Shown here: piece by piece, positions 8,816 to 14,986 of the stretch
Layout of the letters: each line of letters opens with the position of its first letter
Position numbering within the stretch: the stretch's first letter is position 1
DNA from: JACRCT01 sp049841135
GTDB lineage: Bacteria; Myxococcota; Myxococcia; Myxococcales; UBA5297
DNA: 64,000 bases
Assembly (NCBI GenBank): GCA_049841135.1
Contig: JASGHK010000005.1
Location: 2,666,001-2,730,000, forward strand
Direction of reading: 5' to 3'
Position numbers and translations under genes: made by a program
Notes under the pieces: generated by a model
The model's input: the letters and a program-made list of their open reading frames with translations, nothing else
Told to the model about the DNA's origin: nothing
Databases searched by the model: none

Positions 8816-9670
8816 ATGAGCGAGAGCGACAAGCACGTCCTGTTCGACGAGAGCTTTCACGAGAAGATCGATTGTGGCTGCGTCTGGCGCCACGCGGCCG
8901 GCTGGGGCGAGAGCCCGTGCCACTACGCGGTGAACGGCTTCAACATCTCCGGTTCGAAGGACAGAATGGGGATGTACAACGACCCACACCATCGAAAGAA
9001 GGCGGAGGCTCTTGGTAGCCGGTTCGGGAAGGAGAGCAAGAGGGTCGAACTAGCGGGCGCCGCCAAAGCCCGGAAGGTCCTCGACACCAAGAGCAAGGAC
9101 CGCAAGTTCAAGAAGCATGTACTGGCTGAATCTTCACGAAGAGGGCTGGCACTACGGCCACGTCCTCCCCAAGGACAAGCTGCCCAAGGGATACGACACG
9201 CCGCAGCCCACGTTCGCCATCAAAGAGGAGAAGAAGCGCGGGCTTGGTACCCCTACCATCACAATTACCATCACATGATCGCTGCAGGGGCCTTCGCCAC
9301 CTACGTCATCGGCGACGATTCCGACGGCAAGAGGATGAAGCGAATCGAGATTGTGATTGCCTCCGGGTGGAACATCAACAAGCCCGCCAACCTGGTCCTC
9401 CTTCCGCAAGAGGTTCTGGTGGCCCAGGTGGTGGGCCTCCCGGCACACTGCCCTTGGGGGGCGAGGAGCCACCCCGCGTACTCGCAATCGCTGGAGGCGT
9501 GGCTCAAGAAGGCAAGGCGGCGTTTGAACAAGGCCGCAGGCACCGGGGATTGCCGGGACGCGAAGAAGGTCGCGCCGGAATTGGACGCCATTTGCACGAG
9601 ACTTCTCGCCCAACTGCGCGAGATGCGCGGCAAGGCGCTCACCGAGGACGGAGTGCCCAAGCCGTCATGA
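8816..9670 (+). CDS. AHH-type HNH/ENDO VII nuclease, candidate T6SS effector (internal frame disturbance)
   Basis: ATG 8816 follows an AGGAA ribosome binding site. The C-terminal half carries a His-rich cluster, YPYHHNYHHMIAAGAFATYV, then INKPANLVLLP and CPWGARSHPAYSQSL, the arrangement of AHH-superfamily nucleases. The N-terminal ~100 residues are unfamiliar and include CHYAVNGFNISGSKDRMGMY. Between about 9118 and 9243 the open frame gives Arg/Ala-rich noise, whereas the adjacent frame reads sensibly (YWLNLHEEGWHYGHV, PKGYDTPQPTFAIKEEKKRG). Two compensating indels therefore keep the ORF open while scrambling ~43 residues. It sits between a vgrG tail and an Imm11-like gene, which supports a toxin role. 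Nuclease activity is inferred. Confidence 0.65.
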   Translation: MSESDKHVLFDESFHEKIDCGCVWRHAAGWGESPCHYAVNGFNISGSKDRMGMYNDPHHRKKAEALGSRFGKESKRVELAGAAKARKVLDTKSKDRKFKKHVLAESSRRGLALRPRPPQGQAAQGIRHAAAHVRHQRGEEARAWYPYHHNYHHMIAAGAFATYVIGDDSDGKRMKRIEIVIASGWNINKPANLVLLPQEVLVAQVVGLPAHCPWGARSHPAYSQSLEAWLKKARRRLNKAAGTGDCRDAKKVAPELDAICTRLLAQLREMRGKALTEDGVPKPS

Positions 9671-9700
9671 CGGATAACGCGGAGTACACGGAGGCTCCCT

Positions 9701-10288
9701 ATGAGCACGTTCGGCTATTTCACCCAGGACATCACCGGCGACGACCGCCGCGCGGTCATTGAGTTTCTGACTGGAATTGAGAGCGATTGGAAATTGGCGG
9801 AGGGCGTGCGAATGGGTGAGCTGTTTCCACCGACGGTGGCCCTCGCGCTATCCCCGGACTACGGGGATCTGCTCACGGACTTCATCGACAATACCGAAGA
9901 ACTGGTCATTGCCTCTGCGCGAGCCAGCAATGAAATGAAAACCTTTGGCTTGGACGACGAGGCGGTTGAATACCTGCCCTTCCAGCTTCTGGACAAGAAG
10001 AAGCGTCCCATGAAGCAGTCCTACTGCGTGGCCAATCCCCTGGTGCTCGTTCCCTGTCTCGACACAAAGCGCTCGGCGTTCGAGTGCTTCCCAGGCTCCA
10101 AGGAAATCATCTCCACCAGTGTCAGCCGCATTCTCCTGAAGGAGGACGAGATTCCGGCCACCGCCAGCTTCTTCAGGATTGCGGAGCTTCCCAGTCGCAT
10201 CGTGTTTCGCTCCGACCTCGTTGAACGTCTTGCTGCGGCTGGGTGCACTGGGCTTCCTGTTCGCAAGACCGGCGAGCCTGTGACGTGA
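9701..10288 (+). CDS. Imm11-like immunity protein candidate
   Basis: 195 residues from ATG 9701, with CGGAGG six bases upstream and 30 bp after the effector stop. The C-terminal stretch (ATASFFRIAELPSRIVFRSD then LVERLAAAGCTGL) matches the ending of the Imm11/DUF1629 family, whose members guard against secreted toxins in polymorphic-toxin and T6SS loci. The middle (PLVLVPCLDTKRSAFECFPG) is also typical. No signal peptide is seen, so it should act in the cytoplasm. The last 12 residues (LPVRKTGEPVT tail) lie in a 45-bp block repeated 200 bp downstream, so the true C-terminus may have been altered by recombination. Confidence 0.65.
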   Translation: MSTFGYFTQDITGDDRRAVIEFLTGIESDWKLAEGVRMGELFPPTVALALSPDYGDLLTDFIDNTEELVIASARASNEMKTFGLDDEAVEYLPFQLLDKKKRPMKQSYCVANPLVLVPCLDTKRSAFECFPGSKEIISTSVSRILLKEDEIPATASFFRIAELPSRIVFRSDLVERLAAAGCTGLPVRKTGEPVT

Positions 10289-10497
10289 CGAGGGCTTCCT
10301 CCGACCGGGTCTGGCGAAGGTCGTGTGCCCTTCCCTCTGCGGATTCGGGTTTCTGCGGCAGGTCGCCTGCCATGAAACACGCTGAGCACTTCGAGCAGGC
10401 CGGTCTACCTTGTCGTGACGGCTCAGGATGCAAAGAGGCCGGCCCATGCGGACTTCCCGTTCGCAAGACCGGCGAGCCTGTGACGTGACGAGGGCTT
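10253..10497. repeat. 45-bp direct repeat, exactly 200 bp apart
   Basis: 10253-10297 and 10453-10497 are identical except for a single base at 10258/10458. Each covers the end of a reading frame ...LPVRKTGEPVT-stop. Weaker similarity continues for ~75 bp after each copy, up to an ATG (10372 and 10561) that starts a TIGR02270-like N-terminus. This looks like a duplicated immunity-tail/TIGR02270-leader junction. Confidence 0.8.
10372..10488 (+). pseudogene. Relic joining a TIGR02270-like start to an immunity-gene tail
   Basis: 39 codons from ATG 10372. The first ten (MKHAEHFEQA) resemble the N-terminus of the TIGR02270 gene next door (reconstructed LAAEHLEEAAF), and the DNA upstream resembles that gene's leader. 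The rest ends in the same GLPVRKTGEPVT as the Imm11-like gene. Probably what remains after a cassette duplication collapsed. Confidence 0.4.
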
Positions 10498-10677
10498 TCT
10501 TCACCCAGAATCTGACGAGGGTTCCGTGTCCTTGCCGCCGCGGGTCGAGGTTTCTGCATCATGTCGCTTGTCCCCAGCGTCAACTACCTTTCCCCATCAG
10601 CGACAACTAGATCTCCCCATCCCGGTTTACCGCGCTTACTCCTAATACTTCTATGTCAGTAGTCGTAGTGGTCGGGT

Positions 10678-10701
10678 ACTCGAAGCCTCGGTGCTTCGAG
10701 T
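10678..10701. terminator. Hairpin downstream of istB, possible terminator
   Basis: ACTCGAAGC (10678-10686) and GCTTCGAGT (10693-10701) pair perfectly around a 6-nt loop. It lies about 80 bp beyond the istB stop, inside the IS. There is no T-run on the istB side, so intrinsic termination is not assured. Confidence 0.35.
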
Positions 10702-10783
10702 TCTGCACCTCCTGTGGAGATGGCTGTGGATGAGGGGGGCGTGGGGGGAGACTCGCAACCTGTGGACGCTTGTGGGAAGCGGT

Positions 10784-11548
10784 TCACGGCTGGCTCCCCA
10801 GTTGTAGTCCGTCGCGCGCGGCCGCGTCGTCGGCCCGCTTACTCTTGCCGGTCAACTCCAGGATCAGCGCGTGGTGCACCACCCGGTCGATCGCAGCCGC
10901 AGTGGTCATCGGGTCTTTGAAGATCCGGTCCCACTGAGAGAAGACGAGGTTGCTGGTGATGACCACACTGCGCCGCTCGTAGCGCTCTGCGAGGAACGTG
11001 AAGAGGACCTCCATCTCCTCTCGGTCCTGTTGCACGTAGCCGATGTCGTCGAGGATGACGGCGTCGAAGCGGTCGAGCACCTTGAGTTCGTCCTCGAGCG
11101 TGAGGGCCTTCTTCGCGGCGAGCAGGCGCTGCACGAGCTTGTAGGTCGGCGTGAAGAGCACCGACCGGCCGTGCTGCACGAGCTCGTGGCCGATGGCGCA
11201 GACCAAGTGCGTCTTGCCTCGGCCAGGTAGCCCGAAGGCGAGCACGTTCTCGGCCCGGTCGACGAAGCCGCCCTCGCACAGCGCTGGCAGCTGGCGCCGC
11301 ACCTTCGCTGGCAGACGCTCGGGGTCCAGAGTGGCGAGCGTCTTGTCCGCGGGCAGCTCGGAGTCCTTACGCAGTCGCTGGATCTTGCGCTGCTTGCGCT
11401 CGCTCAACTCGAGCTCGACGAGGTGGAGCAGGTAGGCCTGGAACGTCCAGCCTTCGCGCTCGGCCGCTCGCGCGACCTCGTCGTGATGAGCGGCGAAGGC
11501 CGGCAGCTTGAGCGCCCGCAACAACATCCCCAGGGTGGCTTCGCTCAC
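10784..11548 (-). CDS. istB: IstB-like ATPase, IS21 transposition helper
   Basis: 254 residues from GTG 11546-11548, which overlaps the istA stop (GTGA), the normal istAB coupling. An AAA+ ATPase that assists IstA in target DNA capture. The N-terminal helical region (LRALKLPAFAAHHDEVARAA) is followed by Walker A GLPGRGKTHL and Walker B VILDDIGYV, then sensor region VVITSNLVFSQWDRIF and the C-terminal AIDRVVHHALILELTGKSKR. Length and motif order match the family. Unlike istA it has no frameshift. Confidence 0.9.
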   Translation of the reverse strand: MSEATLGMLLRALKLPAFAAHHDEVARAAEREGWTFQAYLLHLVELELSERKQRKIQRLRKDSELPADKTLATLDPERLPAKVRRQLPALCEGGFVDRAENVLAFGLPGRGKTHLVCAIGHELVQHGRSVLFTPTYKLVQRLLAAKKALTLEDELKVLDRFDAVILDDIGYVQQDREEMEVLFTFLAERYERRSVVITSNLVFSQWDRIFKDPMTTAAAIDRVVHHALILELTGKSKRADDAAARDGLQLGSQP

Positions 11549-13032
11549 GACGCCACCTCCTCGCTGAGCAGCCCGTCGTAGTCGCGCAGATCGACCTGGG
11601 GCGCCTCCATCACCGGCACCTCCGGCTTGCTCGGGGCGACGAGTGCCTTGACCGGCTCTGCGCTGGTCAGCCGATGTTCCGCCAGCAGCCGCTCGAGCGC
11701 GGCTTCGACTTCGCTCTCCATCGTGGTCGCCGCCAAGTGCAGGATGCGCAAGTACTCGCGGTCTGCGGCGCGGCTGCCCCCTGCGCTGAGGGCGTCGTAG
11801 GCGCGCCGAAAGACGAGCGAGGGGAAGGCTCCTCCCGGTACCTGTAGCGCGCGAACGCCTGTGGCTTCTGCACGAGCGACCAGATGAGGTGACGGTAGTT
11901 GATGCGGCGCCCTCCCTCGCCACGCAGCCGCTCGACCACCAACTGCGGCTCGCCGCCGCCGAAGAGGACCTCAAGCCGATCCTCGAAGACGTTCACTCGC
12001 ACTTCGTGCCCGATGAGCCGTGATGGCACCGAGTAGGTGTTGCGCCGCACTCGGATCGTGCTCCACGAGGTGACCGTCGCCGTCTCCTCGACGCACTCTG
12101 GTAGCCGCGAGACCTTGAGCTCGGTCATCGCGGCAAGCTCCTCGGCCACCTTCTTCCGCCGCAGTCCATTGGCCTTCTCCAGCACCTGCTGCACCCAGCG
12201 CTCGTACGCGTCGGCGCTCTCGAAGTCGCGGCTGCCGCGCATCAGGAGGTGCTGCTCCAGTCGCCGCTTCGCAGCGCCGTTGAGCGCCTCGACGTCCCCG
12301 TTCTGGTTGCTCTTGCCGACCTCGATCGTCCGCGGCTTCATCCCGAGGTGGTCCATCAACTGCTGGTACTCGGCGTTGAAGCCGCGCTTGCCGTCGGCCA
12401 CGTTGTGGGTGGCTGCCGTCGAGTTGTCCGTCTGGTGAAACTCGGGAACCTTGCCGAGCTTGAAGACCGCCGACTGCACCCCGCGCCGCAGCGCCATCAA
12501 CGATTCCGAGTGGCAGACCGTCGCCCACTCCCAGTTCGAGCAGGGGAGCACCACGTGGCAGAGCATGTGCGGGAACGGCTCGCCAGCGATCGTCACCCCC
12601 AACTCGTCGCAGTGCGTGAAGTCGGTCTGCATGGCCTCGCCGGGCCGGTGCTCCTGGGCGAAGAAGACCTCCTTCTCCGGCCCCTCCTTGGCCCGCCACT
12701 CCTGCACGCGCCGCTGCAGCGTTCGTAGCTGGCCCGGCTGGTAGCGCTCGGGGTGCTGTTCGAGCAGGTGCTCGAACAGCGTCTTCGCCTCGAGCTTCTG
12801 GCGTGTCCTTCAGCAGCGCCTTCACTGCCGGCCAGTCCTCCGCGAACGGGTCCGGCCTCGTCCGCCAGTCTCGAGGCGTCTTCAGCTCTGACGGCAGCTT
12901 CCCCTCCTCGAGGTACTTGCTCGCCGTCTTGCGGTCCATCCCGGCCTTCATCGCTGCCATGCCCACCTGGCCGGACTTCGTCTTCTCCTCCATCAGTCGC
13001 CTCACCTGCGCGTCGCTCACGGTCACCGGCAT
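11545..13032 (-). pseudogene. istA: IstA-type IS21 transposase, two frameshifts
   Basis: Start ATG 13032 (MPVTVSDAQVRRLMEEKTKS). The N-terminal helix-turn-helix (GQVGMAAMKAGMDRKTASKY) fits IstA. The DDE integrase core follows: MQTDFTHCDELGVTI (first Asp), HQTDNSTAATH (second Asp) and NQNGDVEALNGAAKRRLEQH (Glu). The C-terminal beta domain reads RVRRNTYSVPSRLIGHEVRV. Breaks lie near 12800 (an extra A in CCAGAAGCTCGAG) and near 11843 (after RYRYREE; the body resumes as FPSLVFRRAYDAL in the next frame). Both are 1-nt-type indels, so the element may be dead or the sequence may be imperfect. Confidence 0.85.
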
Positions 13033-13896
13033 CTCCTCACGGAAGAAGCCGGGGGCTGGTACGCCGCCGGGGCCTTGCCTGTCGCGGTTTTCCTCTACGA
13101 ACCGCTTCCTGGCTCTCGGCATCCGGCCGCGGAGCGCCTATGCCCCGATGACCGACGCGCTGCTGTGGAATGGGGAGAAATAGTTGTCGTCAGCGGGGAG
13201 GTCTAATTGTCGCTGGGCACGCTTGCCCTGGAACTCGCCGCTGAGCATCTCGAGGAGGCCGCGTTCCTCTTCCAGCAGTGGGAGGCATCCCTTCGGGCGC
13301 CCCACTACACGCTCCCGGAGATCCAGGCGGGGCCCGAGGCGCGTTTGCTCGCCCATCTCGACGGTCTCGTCCTCGGCGGGCCGGCGGTCGCAGATTCTCT
13401 GCTCGTCCCGGGACTCGAGGAGGACGATCCGGGCCGGGTGTTCGCCGCTGCCTTTGCGCTGGCGGCGGCCGAGCCCAAACCCAGGCTCGACCCCGTCGCG
13501 GCGGTGCTGGCCAAGGACGACCCGGTCCAGTGCGCTTCCATCAGGAGGGCGCTGTCGGCGGCGCCGATCGTCTCGCTGGAGGAGGAGCTTCTCGCGCGCT
13601 TCGCCGCGGGCGGCGCTCCCATGAGGGGGCACCTCCTGGCGGTCCTGGGCGAGCTTCGGGTCGACCCGGAAGCGCCTCTGGATGCGCTCGCCTCCGCGGA
13701 CGAGCCCGCCGTTCGGAGGCTGGGGCTCTCCTTGGCCGCCCGGTTTCCGCACCGCCTCAACCCGCTTCACCTTGCGCGCGGCTTTGCGTCCCCGGACCCG
13801 ACGGTGCGCTGCGCCGCGGTGGAGACGGGCCTGGTCGTGGCTCTCCAGGGCGCCTTGGAGTCGCTGCAGCAAGTCCTGGGCGCCCCTTCGCCGGCC

Positions 13897-14479
13897 CGAG
13901 CGCCGGCGACTCGAGGAGCAGGTCGAGCACGTCGGTTCCCGGCGCGTTGAGCACGATGCGCTGCACGGCCGGGTTGGCGGCGACGTACAGCGAGCCAAGC
14001 ATCGCGCCTAGGCCCTGGCCCACGAAGTGGAGGCTGGTCGCATCCACGCCGTCGACGGCGCCCTGTAGCTTGATGGCGTTGTTCAGTCTGGGGTCAGCCA
14101 GCATCCGCTCGACCTGCGCCAGGTCGACGAGTTACTGGGCGCTGGTGGTCACGCTTGGCGAAGAAGTTGGCCAGGTCCAAGAGGTTCCAGGCGGAGATCA
14201 TCGGGACGCCGTTGGTGCGCGAGGTCGCCGGCCTGGCACTTCCAGTTCGACTGGCTCGCGTCGGTTCCAGGTGGGCCGGCCCACCTGGAAACCCAGGACT
14301 GCACTGGGCTGGTCGGGGCCTCAAGCGCGCTCGGTCCCCGCGTGGGGACAGTGGAGGGCGCGGGCTCCCGAGCTGTGCGCCGCGCCCCGGCAAGCCGGGA
14401 GACAGTTGCCACGTGGCAACAGTCGGGGATGTCGGGGTGGGCAAGTAGGCTTCTCGCCGGAGCATGGGCGCGGGGGTGG
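13897..14479. repeat. Compound repeat, copy 3 (shorter)
   Basis: Matches 6231-6816 of copy 2 with few differences. It includes the lipase debris, the 26-bp palindrome (14265-14290) and the second palindrome at 14400-14423 with one mismatched base. It begins inside the TIGR02270 gene and ends where U32-type sequence begins (CCTGCTCAAG). The transposase part is absent. Confidence 0.85.
13920..14310 (-). pseudogene. Dead lipase-like fragment (repeat copy 3)
   Basis: The minus strand reads NLLDLANFFAKRDHQRPV, then after a frame shift MLADPRLNNAIKLQG, SLHFVGQGLGAMLGS and IVLNAPGTDVLDLLLESPAL, ending at the junction with the TIGR02270 gene. As in copy 2 the nucleophile serine position is Gly. Non-functional. 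Confidence 0.55.
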
Positions 14480-14490
14480 CCCTGCTCAAG

Positions 14491-14589
14491 TGCATATTCC
14501 GACGGAATCGATCACCCATTCCGAACGTGCTCCGGAATCGGTGATCGGGCGTGATCGGAATGGGTGATCGGACGGGTCCGGAATACGCA
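14491..14589. mobile_element. 99-bp TG...CA mini-element (IS21-type ends only) with 6-bp target duplication
   Basis: Starts TGCATATTCC and ends GGAATACGCA (reverse complement TGCGTATTCC). The inner parts contain GATCACCCATTCCGA and its complement, plus two further related blocks, so four similar sites are packed into 99 bp. It is flanked on both sides by CTCAAG (14485-14490 and 14590-14595), a direct target duplication. The flanking DNA is the U32-type sequence ...CCTGCTCAAGGACATCGAC also seen intact at 1991-2007. The ends resemble those of IS21-family elements but there is no transposase, so it is a non-autonomous derivative. Confidence 0.75.
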
Positions 14590-14691
14590 CTCAAGGACAT
14601 CGACGGCGGATCGTTCTGGGACCCGTACCACAAGACCCTGGAGGAGGCGCCGGACGCCGCCCGGCGGTTCGTGGGGATGATGCGGCAGTAA
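14590..14691 (+). pseudogene. C-terminal relic of a U32 peptidase-family gene
   Basis: 34 codons ending TAA 14689-14691 (LKDIDGGSFWDPYHKTLEEA, then PDAARRFVGMMRQ). The protein is identical to the last residues of the chimeric gene at 555-2096, with a few synonymous changes. It is cut from its upstream part by the 99-bp mini-element and by repeat copy 3. The downstream intergenic region is also shared with 2097-2300, so the two sites are diverged copies of one ancestral segment. Confidence 0.75.
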
Positions 14692-14905
14692 TGGGAGTTC
14701 CCGGCCTCCGCGCCGGCCTCCGCGCCGGGGATATCCGAGCTTCTGTGAAATCTTAGGCGCGCTCTGGGTGTGGGCCCGGCTTCCACGCCGGGGTCATCCC
14801 AAGGATCTGCGGAATCCGAAGCGCGCTGGTGTCCGCGCGCGCCTCAGACGCTCACTGTTGCAAGGGTGCCCCCGGCGTGGAAGCCGGGCCCGCACCCAAC
14901 TCGCG
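14692..14905. repeat. Intergenic REP-like palindromic repeat, copy B
   Basis: Contains CGGCCTCCGCGCCGG twice in tandem (about 14701-14727), a related CCCGGCTTCCACGCCGGG at about 14776-14793, and the GGCGCGCT block. It is a diverged relative of 2102-2330 and 45034-45135. No gene is seen in this spacer. Confidence 0.55.
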
Positions 14906-14910
14906 GCTAC

Positions 14911-14986
14911 CTCAAGACCCTGGGGCTAGTTCAAAGCCCCGGGGCTAGTTCAGGAACCCCGGGGCTAGTTCAGGAACCCCGGGACT
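14911..14986. repeat. About 20-bp tandem repeat behind the RND gene
   Basis: Four degenerate units of the form TTCAGGAACCCCGGGGCTAG, each with a CCCCGGGG palindrome, end exactly at the stop codon of the minus-strand RND gene (14985-14987). It may help to end transcription of that gene. Confidence 0.6.

Larger units (their letters stand above)
10569..13219 (-). mobile_element. IS21-family insertion sequence (istA-istB) with target duplication
   Basis: About 2.65 kb. The ends are related inverted repeats: left TCCCCAGCGTCAACTA (from 10571) and, on the opposite strand, TGCCCAGCGACAATTA (from 13219 inward), each followed by further copies of an ACAACTAnnTCTCCCC-like motif (10601-10620 and 13170-13205). 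IS21 elements carry such multiple terminal repeats. CGCTTG occurs at both junctions (10565-10570 and 13220-13225), giving a 4-6 bp target duplication depending on the exact end. The element carries frameshifted istA followed by overlapping istB, both minus strand. Confidence 0.85.
10561..13896 (+). pseudogene. TIGR02270 family gene, split by IS21 element and truncated at the 3' end
   Basis: The start ATGTCGCT (10561-10568) is separated from the body (from 13224) by the IS21-family insertion. Joining the two with a single target copy gives M-S-L-A-L-E-L-A-A-E-H-L-E-E-A, in frame with the body. The body continues LRAPHYTLPEIQAGPEARLL, AHLDGLVLGGPAVADSLLVP, LEEDDPGRVFAAAFALA and HEAT-like helical repeats such as DPTVRCAAVETGLVVA, which is the myxobacterial TIGR02270 family often found beside T6SS genes. 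The sequence ends at 13896 where compound-repeat copy 3 begins, well short of the family's ~400 residues. Both ends of the damage are mobile-element events. Confidence 0.75.
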
